From the NCBI GenBank assembly GCA_040954595.2, contig CM082577.2:5766001-5830000 (forward strand): 64,000 nucleotides of DNA, read 5' to 3'. Shown piece after piece: positions 34,490 through 47,395 of this stretch; position 1 is the stretch's first letter; each line of letters begins with the position of its first letter. The notes under the pieces are model-generated. The model was given only the letters and a program-made list of their open reading frames with translations, did not search any database and was not told where the DNA came from. Position numbers and translations under genes: made by a program. The DNA comes from Balanoglossus misakiensis. Taxonomy: Eukaryota; Hemichordata.

Positions 34490-37400
34490 TTACAATAAAA
34501 ATGGGTTAGTGGACTGCTGCGGAGGGGGTTGAGAGGTTCCAGTGGGGAGGAGGGGCTGGGGGAGGGTCTGCATGGCGCCGCCGTATTGCATGCCGTCGTG
34601 CTGTTCGCCCATGGTGGGCGGGGCCCTCATTTGGTTGAGGGTGGGAGAGGCCGACGTCTGCTGCTGGAATGGGTTGGCCGCCTTGGAGGCCGTGTTGACG
34701 GCGAAGGGATTCATGGAGCCCTGCGTGATCTGCTGCTGCGGGGTGGGGCCGATCAGCGAGTCCAAGTTCACCAGGCTGGAGTTCTCGCCCAAGAAGTCGC
34801 TGGGGGACTTCTTCTTCTGGTCTTGGTCCATTGGAGGGAGGGACTGCGACATGCCGCCCATGTCGAAGAGGTTGTTGTCCTGGCTGGGGAAGGGCTGCTG
34901 GCTGCTGATGGCGGGGCCTCCCAGCATGTCCGCCTGGCCCAGGCCGTCGGTGCGCAGAGAATCAAAGTCGGCGTCCAGATCCGACGCCGCCCCGGCTGCG
35001 GGGGGTTCGCCCCACAGCGACGCCGACTGCGCGGGGGGAGCCACATTGTTTGACGGACCGGCACCCCACGGATCACTGGGAGGGGGAGGAGTCGGCCGGC
35101 TGGTAGACGGTGAAGACCACGGATCGGGGGCCGGCGTCTGCTGCGGCAGGGGGGCTGGCGGTCTCGGCTGTGTTGCTGCCGGCTGGCTCCCCCACGGATC
35201 CACCGGAACGGCCGCCACAGCTGGGGCTCCCCAAGGATCGGCCGGGACGGCCGGTGGCGCCACTGGTTCCGAAGCCCACGGATCTGCCGTGGGCAGGGCC
35301 GGAGCTGCACCGGGCACTGGATCTGCCAAGTCGAGTAGAGCTGATCCTGTAGCTGCACCGGGTGAGGATCCAAGAGCGACTGCGCCATCCTGGAACCAAA
35401 TGCACGAAGCTAGTTAAACTCTTGTACATAATTAATTATCACTGCTGTATAAGTACCTTAAAAAGCATACCGTATCTTCTTGGGAGGGTCTGGAAGTTCA
35501 ATAAATAACATTACCCAGATAATTATTTATTTTCAAAATCTTTAACAAACATGCAATGAAACAAACCCTATCTAAACTTTCATTCAATGCCATCTGCAGT
35601 CGGACATCATCACTGCGTTTTTGTCTCTCGGCTTCGTCTGCTTCTTCTTTACTCATAGCCAGAGCCAGCTGCAGCTGCAATTCCTCTTCCCCGGTGGTCG
35701 TTGGTCGGGCCTGTTCCATTTCTGATAGGTCTATATGGAAGTTTATGGAAACATGTCAAAGGGTATGTGAGAGACTTTCACCGCTAGGGTGTTCCCTGGT
35801 GTTATAATAAGACAACATTGATGTTAAATCTAACCTGGATTCCAGGAGCTAGGAACATCAACAATATCATGGAATAATTGAGAGGGGGTTCATGTGATAA
35901 ATGTTGACCCCCCCCCCCCCCTTCTGTTTTCTATTACATGTACATCTTTTTTGGTTTATCTTTTCAGATACATATACTCTGCATATGGTTGTAATCCAAT
36001 ACAGGAAGTGTACCACTTTTGGTAATCATCTGACTTTCAATTTTGTATTATGTATCATGCTCAGCTACATTAGAATTTATGAAGGAAATCTGGGAAGACC
36101 TCAACTACCCATGAGGTTATCTCAGATTTCAATTCAGTGTTACAATATAGGGAGATAGAAACGCCCTTTCTGCTGATATTGTGGCATGTAATGTAAACAG
36201 ATACAGACTTCAGGGCAAATTTAGTCGAAAAACAATGACCAGACCAAAGTACAGATTTAACATGGTTCAGGGGGAATAGTCTCACACTTCAGAATCAAAT
36301 ATTTACGAATGTAAAATGATAAATGAAAAGGACAACACTATTTACATAACTGCTGTACCTGACAACATACACGGACACTAAAAGAATACAGGCACGCAGT
36401 ACATGTACACACACACACACACACACACTCACACTAACTTCACACAGAACAGCTTGTTAAGGCAGGGAAGCTGTAGAATGAAACCAGCCTCACCATTTGA
36501 TGTAATAAGTGTAAGCAGAAAAAAAACAGAGAAGAAAAGGAGGTAATCTTACATAAGGCTCTCTTGCCGGTATCTCCCTCATGCATTTATAAACCTTACA
36601 TAATAATTAATACACCAAGCTCCTGAATTTTGATGCAAATTCACAAAGAAACGTCAACTTTCTATCATTTTCTTGAAATTTAACTTTGATGGCATGAAGT
36701 GGTTGGTTGTCTGTGGAAATACCCTGTGAATGTGAATGTTTATGCGAGTGGTGTAGTGTTCATTGACGAGTGGCATGATGGCCTAATCATGATACATTGT
36801 ACATATATTTACAATGTTGTGGACTTGCAAATGCAATCATACACTCAAAAAGGGGCTCCAATGGGTGCAAGCGTGAAAAACAACCACATTTGGCCACCAG
36901 ATTTTTTAGCATCGTGCAGTTTTGATGAGTTTATGTGATTGAGTGGTGCATACAATACATTTATGTCGGGGAGGCCAGAATATTGTCCGTGCTAAACAAA
37001 CAGATGAAAACGTTCTAACATGAATGCAGACACTGTGCAAGTTACATAAGTGCTGACATGCTATAGTATTGCAACTGGGAGTTTTTCTGGGCGTCTGTTC
37101 AATAGAGGGTGCAATGCAACTCCAATATCGTCATGGTTTGTCGAATCATGATGTCATCTTGCTTATCTAATGCGCAAAGTTCATAAGATCATCAGGTGTG
37201 TCCTCACAATACACAGGATGCACTTGTGTACTTTGATAAAGAATGGGAGTTGCACATTTATCTCTGTCCTGTGTCAGAATTTGTCGGAAAAATGATATTC
37301 AGGCAAGTTTTCAGAGAAATGATGAAATGTATATCAACATATTTTCTCTTTTTTTCAATCAAATCCTGAATTGTTTTTGAGTGGCTGGGGTTATTTTAAA

Positions 37401-38668
37401 TTACTCCCAGTCATGGGAGTAATTTCTTGGTTGGTTTTATACTCAAACAGAGCTTGCTCATAGTCTACAGTGCCATGCAAAGATGCGATTTTTATGGTTC
37501 TTTCAGAGATCCTGAAAACAAAACAACATTTTTTAGGATTCATAGCAGCAAGATTATTAGTGTACTGTTGATGCAACTCCAGAGAACATCAATCCTAATG
37601 TGTTTCTGGAGAATAAAAAACATGTCGCAAAAGCTATGGTACTGCTACACTTAATTCTGTCAGGCAAAACACTGACAATTTAAGTTATCATCGACATATC
37701 TAAGTTTTTGTCTACAACTCCACAGCAATATTCAACATGTAACTTAGCATGCGGCATGCAGTTGCTGCACAAGTGGGTTGGAATGTACAGAGAGCATGCA
37801 TTCTCCTGTGCAGGTGAGAACAAAACAAGTGTCCTTCGCAAATGTGCATGCAACATGAGACAGTGACATGGTGTGACAGGAACCATCATGCATTATGCCA
37901 ATTCTTCCATGTAAGAATACATGGTTTCTAAGACTACGTGATCGAATATAATTAATAGTATAAATCACTTTGACTGATTGACTACATTTTTCTTTGGATA
38001 CTGAGGGAGGGTTGGGTGGGACAAGAGAATGTAACAGTACCTCCGCTTGGGGGTGTGGTAGATTGAATAGAGGATGGATCAGCGAGATCGCTTTGAATAT
38101 CGGTTTCTGTACCACCTGTCGGATTATAAGAATCCGCCGTCTCCGGGTGACCGCCCGAGGTGCTGCCACCGCCGCTGAAGTTTGTGTCGCTGCCGATTCC
38201 TGACGACGCCTGCGCGAACCTCTCCTTGGCCTTCAGCGCCCGGGCCCGCTCTTGCTTCAGTCGCTCGTCGTCTTTCAACAGAGCCACCAGCTGCTTGGAC
38301 TTCTCGCGAACGTTCACCCCTTGGTCCTTGCCGTCGCGATCCACGAACTGAAAGTCCTTCAGGGTCTGGATCGCAAATATGTTCTCCTTGCACTGTTGGG
38401 CGACGCGCTCCGAGCCGGTCTTTATGATGTAGTCGAGAAGCACGAGCGATTTGTACACATGCCGCCAATTCTTGCCGTGGTCATTTAAACGCTTCCAGAC
38501 CATGGCCATGATTTCTGAGAATGCCACAACATTGTATGTCAAGTCTGCAATTTCTGTCATCAGAGAGCTTGAGGGACCCCATGGGTCATTCGACGTGGCT
38601 TCTCTTACTTTTACCTGTGAATCCGAAAAATTGTTGACGACATTTTTCAGTTGTCTTCTGATAGGCAT
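34490..38668 (-). CDS. EPN: Epsin (ENTH-domain endocytic adaptor)
   Basis: Epsin binds PtdIns(4,5)P2, AP-2, clathrin and EH-domain proteins, and helps bend membrane and sort ubiquitinated cargo at clathrin-coated pits. Three coding exons on the minus strand: 38041-38668, 35567-35730 and 34490-35389, giving 563 residues (human EPN1 is about 576). The ENTH domain occupies about residues 12-145 (VREATSNDPWGPSSSLM, YNVVAFSEIM, YLIKTGSER-like). The middle exon encodes two ubiquitin-interacting motifs (EEELQLQLALAMSKEEAD and DDVRLQMALNES). The last exon has five DPW motifs (AP-2), a clathrin-box-like LVNLDSLI and three NPF motifs (EH domains), ending NPFLL as in the human protein. The phases of the three exons agree, but a further small alternative exon in the 2.3-kb intron cannot be excluded. 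The last exon is GC-rich compared with its surroundings. Confidence 0.95.
35731..38040 (-). other. Large epsin intron (2.3 kb)
   Basis: No coding exon was recognised. It contains C14 (35908-35921), a (CA)n tract near 36405-36428, and a hairpin at 37398-37425 (AAATTACTCCCA and TGGGAGTAATTT). Candidate short alternative exons of epsin cannot be told apart by eye. Confidence 0.6.
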
Positions 38669-40581
38669 CTTGAATTATTTTTTGGGGGGGATCAGTTCAC
38701 CAAAGCGGAAAAAGTCGTATGCTTTTGTTTGAACCAAATACAAAACAATGTTTTGTGCGGTTCCCTAAAGTCAATGTTCTCCTTTGTAGTGATAGTCTCC
38801 CACTTAGAAATTTTGCCGACAAATACCGGAAGAACTAGCTGTGTCTGTAGCACACAAAGCCTATCTCCTTCCGCATTACCACAAAATCCAAGATGGCGGC
38901 TTCCTGAACATGCGAACACTCTCGTACAGTCAGTAAGGGTGTTTAGGACGATTCTTGAAAGCTGACAACGGTCCAAATTGGCATCGATAGTATGTATGGA
39001 TGTAACTGCCAGTTCCTAAAGAGACAAATACACGATATGTTGTGAGCTTGACAAGTTTATTAACAACTGCGCATTATGAAGTTGTCGGAACTTCACGTGT
39101 CATTGCAATCAGGACTGAACCGGCGATCGGAATCACGGGAGTGAAGCCAACAAATGCATTTCTAGAAACAACCACAAAGGCCATTGATCAATAAACCGTC
39201 ATGTTGACCAAACTGGGAAATGTGGTGCTGCTGCTTTACACACGTGACGTTTGATTTGGTCGCCATGGGATGGAGTTAGTTCAAGAAACGGGGGATCCGA
39301 GGGCAGCTGGCCTTGAAATTTCATACAGTCGAGTCAAACTCGGTGACAGTTTCATGGCGTAGTTCCAAGCATGTCCAAGCTGTTCCGGGAGAAACCCCAT
39401 GTTCTCATTGTATACACTATTAGCTTAACTTACCGACTTTCCTCCGGCGAAAGTTTTCTTTTCTTTTCGACAGAATTAAAATACAAATCCGCCTAATAAT
39501 TCTCCGCGACTCGACAAACTGATTGTAATTGACGAGAAGATGGCGTCGCCCACCAAGTTACACAGGAAGACACGGTACTAGTTGTAACAGCCTTTCTAAA
39601 CTGACCCGTTTAACAAGACTTTCGGTAAACTGTCACGATATTGGGCTTCAAAAGTAAGATTTCCTTCTTTTATAACTTAGAGTGTGTTATTACCCATGTC
39701 TTGGACCGTAAGAGGAGCCTTTCTTCATTTCTAATTGAATGGAGTTCAGGGGTTTTGGCCAATTCAGGGAACAGCGAAGAACCCGGATGTAAAGGACTCG
39801 ACCTATGTTCATTTGTTCATTTTGTTGATAATATACATATGAGTTGTCTGTCGGTGGCCTTTGGGAACGAAGTCAGCACATTCGCACGACCAGTTTAACC
39901 CTTTCTGTTTTTACCAAATACATCAACTAACCAACAGTAAGTAACTTTGCTAGCAATAGTAACGTATCGTCATTCTAACAAAACGTGTCCGCTGTGGCGG
40001 TTACAGAAAGCGAAAGTTTCTTTTCGGGTTTGTAAGTTTACATCATCACAAACTTGTTAATTTAGTAATTCACACTTACTTATGCCGTCTGGCAACTACT
40101 GTATGTTTAGTCGTTGTTGCAAACGTTGTTATGCCCTATGGGTCAGCATGGCCGCGAAAAATTCAATGATCTAGTAAACATAATCCGCTTACCAGGCGAT
40201 GTGATCACAGTCCCATAGGGAACAGTGGTCCCAGTGTTGTTGTTGATAGACAGTGTAGTTTGTGATAATATACCGTTCTCATAGTCAGATAGCCCTGGCC
40301 TTGTGACAAAGGAACTAAGGCTACACGGATGATCACAACGACCAAGGACTTCAATTAGTTTCCTTAGTTTATTATAATGAATGAACCACTTTTATTTTTA
40401 TTTTATATATTTTTCTCAGTGTTTGTGATTGGTTGTACCTGACTATTAGGGAGAACCATTCAATTGGGGGGGGGGGGGGGGCACCAGAAAACACATTGCC
40501 TTTTACACTCCAGTGATCAAAATACATGTACGTAGCTTCCTTTTCTCAACAGAGTAGAGTTCACGAAAGAAAAAAAGTACC
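38669..40581. other. Divergent intergenic region between epsin (-) and the EGF-like membrane protein gene (+)
   Basis: No supported coding exon. The first 900 bases should hold the epsin 5'UTR and promoter. A G16 run lies at 40466-40481, just upstream of the plus-strand gene. Because the flanking genes are divergent, a shared or bidirectional promoter is possible. Confidence 0.5.
38890..38899 (+). promoter_or_regulatory. YY1-like site upstream of epsin
   Basis: AAGATGGCGG matches the core YY1 consensus and lies about 220 bases upstream of the epsin start codon, where such sites often mark TATA-less housekeeping promoters. Function is inferred from consensus and position only. Confidence 0.3.
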
Positions 40582-43500
40582 ATGAAGGTATGGAGTGTAC
40601 TCTTCCTAGTGGCAGTACTGGGGCTAGAACTTGTGCCAACAAATAGCCAACAAGGTAAGATCTGAATATATATAAATGTGATAGTACCTTTATTCAACAT
40701 AATTGTCACTTGATCATGTGATCAATGGATATATGCCAAACTAAAATTCCAGGATAAATGATGTTTGTAAAAAGTTTGGTAGTGAAGGAAGTATATGTCT
40801 ACAACTTTCTATGGGTCACATTTTCATTTGAGCAGCGTTTCCTGGTTAAGTCTCTTTGCTACTATCCTATCCTATCTTAGAGATTTGTTTCTAAGTCTGT
40901 GAATACCATAAGAATAGATCTAGTGCCATTTTCTCGCTGATATTGACTGGGAAATCTATTGATGGACCATCAACAATAGAGGTATACTGGTACCTCTATC
41001 ATTTTAGATCTTAAAAGCTTAAAGGTTTAATTAAAGCACTCTATTGCTAATCTGCGATGTTCATAAAAGGAAGAAGCTTTACCCAGATTGTTTTCAGTAT
41101 TTGAGAGGATTAGATGCATTCTTAGATCACCATATGTACCTTCACCACTTTATGCATCTTTGTGTTGTACTTGAGACCCACTCTTATTTTCACAAACCAC
41201 ACCAGATGGCCTCTGAAACATATCTGATGCTTTACGTCATTATGAGACTGCAGAAGAGACATAAATGTGATCTTTGTATTGCCACTGACGATTCAGCAAA
41301 GTACTCTCCCCTAAGTATGTCAATACCGACTTTGGTCTGTACCTCATACTTTGGTCGTCCTGCAATTTAATCACCACTTAATGAAGACTATATACTTTGA
41401 GCAAGTGAGCAACTGATTTTGGGTCAAGGTGTTTCATTATGACTTTCTATTAAGTGGACACTTTGTTCTGATTTATTCATGTATTAAAGTTATTATTATA
41501 GTAACATTTCACTTGATCAGTGTTATTAATTCCAATTAGCATGCTTGTGCTGTCAACCAGTTTCCTTGTATTTAAATTAGTTCATGTACAATGCAACAGT
41601 TAAGTATGTGTTTCCCAACATCTACATGGAGCAATACTTTCAATGGTTATGAACACAACAGTTCATGCAATCCAAAATGGCGGATACCCCCTTTCATAAA
41701 AGTGAAAACTGAGTACAGTATAAAAGGATCGATAGAATACAGTTGTCTAACAATGGGTGTGTCTCATAGCCTGCCTATTCAGGTGTGTAAAGACTATTGA
41801 TTAAACTTTGAGGCCTTTAAGTCTCGAGTTACCTAGTGAAAACCATGTCATCAGCATTTGTTATTTATAACTGATCTCAAGTGCATTTAAAATACCTTGG
41901 TGGACTCGAGTAGAAGGTATAGTTACTTTTATGAAATGCTAAAATGGAAGCACAGATATCAGGGGTCACCAGCATTGTGTGTCTTTACATGTAAGTTCAG
42001 AACTGAAATCATCACAAATGTGTCAATTTGAGATATTCAAAAGAGCTGTCTCTGCTAGTCTGAAACAAGAAATTATTTTATTGATTACCATCCATACAGA
42101 CACGCAAGTATTAAACTGCTAGTTTTCATTATTCTTTGCACATTGTTTTCTGAGTCGTTCATTCTGCTCTACTGTGCCATATTTACACCATTGATTTTTT
42201 TAATTCTGTATGTTCTGTATGTTTGTGTTGGTTAGCCATTCAATAATCCAAAATTGATTGCTAAATATAACATGTGTGAGTCGCCATGAGTGTTAAGCAA
42301 AACAAGTATACCCTGGTTCTTTATATTCTGCAAATTGTATTAAACTTGTCTAGACACACTTTATTAGTGTAATTTTGAATATAGGCAAATGGTCAAGCCT
42401 GATATTTATAGGTCCTCACATAATGCCTCTTTCAACATTAACCAATTAAGGCACATCACTGTGCAAATTTGTCAGAAAAATGGGTTCCGTTGTACACAAG
42501 GAGACAAGTTATGTAAAGTACTTAAACTGCTGCCAAACATTCAGTTTTGAGCATCAGATGAGGATTGGGTCAGTGCTCGTGCTACATGAGCATCAATCAC
42601 AGGGACACGATAATATATAATTGCTCAGATGCCTCTCGCCAAAGCAATGACTAAGCGCTCATGACCGTAAATTGCATTTTTATTTGTTTCAGTCGACTGC
42701 CAAACAGATCCCTTGCAATGTGGGAGGAATAGCCAATGTGTGGAAAGTGTCTGTCAGTGCGATGATGGTTACTTCAGTGAAGATGGCACAAATTGTCTGC
42801 ATGGTAAGACAGAAAAAAGTGTTTATATCAATCAGAAGAGATACGCATTTCTATTTCACAAAACGTTATCTGGAGAAATTGAATTTTACATTCTACAATC
42901 CTGGCCAAATTTAATTATTCGCTCGATTGATCAGGCGGTCAAATCTTCTTGACATGACCGTGATAAAAATCAATGTGATTACTGAGGGTGAAGTAACTGC
43001 CCGGTGAGTGTGAATGTGGTGTGTCCAACTGCACTCGAATTCAAGGATTGGCCATGACAACTTGAACAGTTCACCCCTGAGCAGTCAAGAATTAAAAATC
43101 ACTTTCTTCAACAAAATCGCAGACAATGGAATACAAAACTCTTCTGTGTGAAAAAAATACACTTGTGTCTATGATATTTTGGTATCCACATATTCCAGCT
43201 TTTCTTTTTTCCTATTTCAGATTTCTGCAATGTGGAAGGATGTTTTCAGTGTCTTGACGAAAAAAGATGTTCCAGGTATTCACAACATGCTTTGCATCAT
43301 CCTTAAATTTCAACTCACTGCTGTTAAATGTTGCAAAACAACTGCATTTTTTAATGAGAAATTATCCCACTAACAGGTGTAGGGCTGATGTCATACTCTC
43401 CTTGATATAAATAAAAATTAACAGAGAATAACTAACAAATCAAAAGGCGAGATGAGCAGTTGACACTGCCATGATTTACCTATACAACATCAGCATCTGT

Positions 43501-44808
43501 AGAAATACACAGCAGTAATACTGTTTAGCCAGGCAGAAAATCAAAGCTGAAAAATTCATGTCATGCTTCGATTTAATTTCCAGCGATAAAATCATGAGAA
43601 GGAAAACTGTTGCAGACAGAGACTGACAGACAGACATGCACACGCACTATCGACATGTCTTGAATAATTCATTTGAAATTGTATTTCTGCCTGAAGCGTT
43701 TTTTGCTAATTGTAAATGCTGTCTTCGACATGTCACAACCGAAATTGTCATCTGGCTACAGATTAAAATATATGTTCAAATTAGCAACTGCATTGGTAAA
43801 ACGCACAACTTGGAATTCACATGGCATCTTGCCCATTACGTGTCAAGAAGTGACTCAGAAACATAAAATACTTGTTCTGAATACATTTGTACAATTAACA
43901 GTCAACCTGATAACTAGCATACAGCCACTGCAGATGTTTGCTTTTCCTGTGAACAACAGTACTTGTGTGAGTACTTGTCACAATGGCATGTCGAGATGAC
44001 CTCAATAATGCAACATGCATTGTTGCGGTTTTGAATTGTCTCTGACATTGACCCCTATTTGTGAATAGATTGAAAAGAAAAACCTTGAACATTGCTGTAC
44101 AGTGAATTTAAATCCCCGGATTTGATGAAATTTTCCAGTCCAGTAGAATCACAGTCATGGAGAAGGCCACATATGTGCCACATGAATGATCATCTAATCT
44201 CCATTCGTTCACAGAACTAGAGACATCTTTACCTTACTCTGATTGTATTTTTTTTTCCATCCACAGGTGTAGAGACATAGTGATTGAAGGTTCCGGAGTG
44301 TGTACATCGACATGTCCACACCAGGAATCATTGCAGTTCCATGGTGACTTTGTGGGAAGAGTCTGTACATGTAAGTGGAAGGAGAAAATAGGAAAGGCTG
44401 GAATCCCATATATACCGGTACAAAAGAAAAGGAAAAAATAAGAGGGAAGAACAACAAATAAGTTGATAAGTTTTGATAAGATTGCTATGAAATTTTGATC
44501 ATGATATTATGTACTTTGTCTCATAGATCCAAGTCAGACCGAAAGCTTACCAACAGCATATACGGCCATCATTGCTGTGATATGTGCTGGGATTGTCCTT
44601 GCTATTGTCATAGGATTAGCATGCTTCATTCACCAGAGGAGGACACAGTACGTACAGAATCACCATTATAACCACAATTATGTGCTGCATTTGATTTTGA
44701 CAAACACAGAAGATTCCAAACAAATATTAAACTTTTTTTTTTTAAGTTTCAATTTATCATGCATATGCTAGACATTTTGATAGGGCACCACAATAATTAT
44801 AATATCAC

Positions 44809-44839
<31 letters not shown>

Positions 44840-47395
44840 AATGGTGATGTAATATTAACTCCCAAAATGTGTATGTGCTTACAATACAATGCAACACACA
44901 TATGTTGTCAATTCAAGAAATAGCAATGCTGGCTGCATGAACATACCTATGTTGCATAAAATCTGTGTTCTCAAGTCTGACACCGTTTCATCACTACATG
45001 GGGTATCCGGTAGAGCAACAAACTGATGTTGATGCACCGAGCATAAATGCAGATTAAGTAAATCAAAAGTCACAGCCACTGTTCCTTTAATCCATAACAG
45101 GAGATGTGATTGAGACATTCTGAATATCATATCTGCTTATTTTGTTTGCCTCAACTATGCTTTTATTTTAACGCATTTATTTTTCATTATTTAAGTTCGC
45201 ATGCTGCATGGACCTCTAACCACTGCCTCTTTACATGTAACTTAACCTGCAATAGATACCACTTTGATTTCTTTCTAACGTACGCTACATGTATATCCTT
45301 TCTACTGTGACTGTCCTCTGACTCTCTCTCTCCTCAAGAACTGTCTTTGAAACTTTCCTGGGGCATTTACTAAACTCGCGCTTTGATGTGGTGCGCTTTG
45401 TGGTGGTGAGTATTCGGTGAATAGTGATGTACTCTAGATATTTTGGTTTGGTTTGAAAGAATAGCATATTAACTCGTGCTTCTTGGTTTGGTCAATGTAC
45501 TGCTTATTTGCTTCTACATGTACTCATAATGGGTGTACTAATCCATTTCAGAAAGTGATTTCTTTTTTAACAATGACTTCTTCAGTTTGATAAAATTGAA
45601 ATTTGTAAGTCTAATACAAACCTATTATTATGTGTGTATGTATGTGTGTGTGTGCATATGCATGTACATACATACCTGTATGTGCACACACATGTGTGCA
45701 TAAACACATATACGGTATGTGGTCAGATCCATACCACTGCCGGTTATACCGTAATGCACGAGTCTACGTACCTGTTGCTTAAATAACTGTCTCGGACTTA
45801 ATAAAGACATACATGTAGTGTCAAATCAGAAATTAAGATTTTCAGGCGATATATTAAACTCTAACAATGAGTATGTGTATAGATGAGTGTCAAATGTGGA
45901 ATCAAGGTTTTTCAGCAGATGTTCTCTGACAGTACATATGGATGAGTTAATGCCCCATTGATTGCCTTGTAATCAACTTGACTTTCAATGCATTTCAGGG
46001 GTAACTTTGATTTCCTGTATGGTAAACCGAACCGCCACAAGGAGGCCATGCCTGCTGAAGACAGTGTTACTAACGAGAAATACAGGAGGGATCCAGGGAC
46101 GGAGAGTACCACAGGTATAAGACATCCCAGAATCCTTTTGTGCGAGTGATTTAAAGGGGGAGTGTCGTCTGAATTGCACATGTGCGACTTTTCTGTTGAA
46201 AAACAAACCATCCGCACTTTACACTCAATGTTCATCTGTTTTAATGTGTTAATACAATCTTGAACCTCACTCAGTTGACTTTTGGAACAGATATGATAGA
46301 AAATTTTGTCGCTACAGCACACAGTGTACTTGTATGAGAGATAACGATTTACGTTGTTACCTTCTACAGCAAGTGAACTACCAGTAAAAGTCAATTCACA
46401 AAAGACCAACCCAGTGCATGGAAACAAGGGTGAGTTCCTACGACAGGTGTCTGAACTCAAGCCCCATGCGGAGACTTTCTTGAAGATGTTGAATGACGTC
46501 AGGAGGAGGTACAGAGCTTTGAAGCATGGAAACCCAAGAGCTGTTACATACAAGTAGGTTTTATTCAGATCACAGAGAGCCTATATAATAGCTGTGGAGT
46601 TCTTTATACAAATGGCTCACTGTGGTATTTACTTTGAAGTTCAATTTTCAAACAAGCCGGTATACACATAAAGTTGTATGGATTGGGGAGAACATGGTTT
46701 CGGCCAGAATGATGAGTTGCATCATGTCATTTCATTGTCTTTTGTCAATGCAGGAACCACCTCCACGGGTTTGGAAATTCATTCTGTGAAAGTTATCACA
46801 CTTGCAAAAGCATGTCAGATAATGTTTGCCGTAGCAATACGTGTACACTTTCCCAGCTTTCTCTAAATGAAGTTGATTGTTTCCTGTTTTGGGGGCATCC
46901 AGATGTGTTACCGATATGTCTACTTGTGGTATCTCCACAGGGCTGTAATCCGTGATTTATCCAGAGTGTTATTTATCCTCAACAAGAAAGAGACCGCTCT
47001 GAAGATGCCACCGGATGGGAATGAGCTCATGAAATGGGCTGCCAGGAGTCTCAAGAACTACGAGAATTGCCAAAGTGTATGTATTTTTTCTTCTTCAAGA
47101 AAAAACAAGCAAGACCTGTATGTTGACACTTCATACCCGCGCTGGCATAATAACACATATTCATCGACTAAAGATTTCTCATTGCTCACTGCTAAGGTAT
47201 TTTCTACAGCTACAGCTGATGTTTCGTATGTTTTCCTGTTTGCAGGTGATCAAGACGGAAACAGAGAACAAAGAGGAGAAGACGGGGATAAAGATGGTCG
47301 CTACAGATACACCGGAAAGTGTGTGGATAGAGTCCAAAGATGAGACCAGTTCATTGTACAAGGATGTTGGATCCGTCGAGAGTAAACTCATCTAG
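40582..47395 (+). CDS. Single-pass type I membrane protein with EGF-like ectodomain, function unknown
   Basis: Not recognised. Nine exons: 40582-40654, 42693-42803, 43221-43275, 44267-44370, 44527-44647, 45999-46114, 46370-46553, 46941-47076 and 47246-47395. They join in frame to 349 residues. Layout: signal peptide (WSVLFLVAVLGLELVPTNS); an EGF-like module with six cysteines (CQTDPLQCG, CVESVCQCDDGYF, GTNC); a second short Cys-rich module with CFQC, CSRC, CTSTC and CTY; and a transmembrane helix (IIAVICAGIVLAIVIGLACF) with a basic stop-transfer (HQRR). A cytoplasmic tail of about 200 residues follows. The tail has a conserved-looking basic/helical block (HAETFLKMLNDVRRRYRALK, DLSRVLFILNKK) and a charged, Ser/Glu-rich end. 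Introns 1 and 5 are long (2.0 and 1.35 kb), so an extra exon could be missed. Domain calls are by pattern only. Confidence 0.75.
44811..44850. repeat. (GAT)n array
   Basis: About 10 TGA/GAT units inside intron 5 of the EGF-like membrane protein gene. Confidence 0.9.

Noticed and set aside
34529-35417. Plus-strand frames of 174 and 291 codons antisense to epsin
   Set aside because: Shadows of the GC-rich epsin exon; the minus-strand reading has DPW, NPF and clathrin motifs and matches the family.
45912-46553. 213-codon minus-strand frame
   Set aside because: Antisense to two spliced exons of the EGF-like membrane protein gene; no family resemblance.
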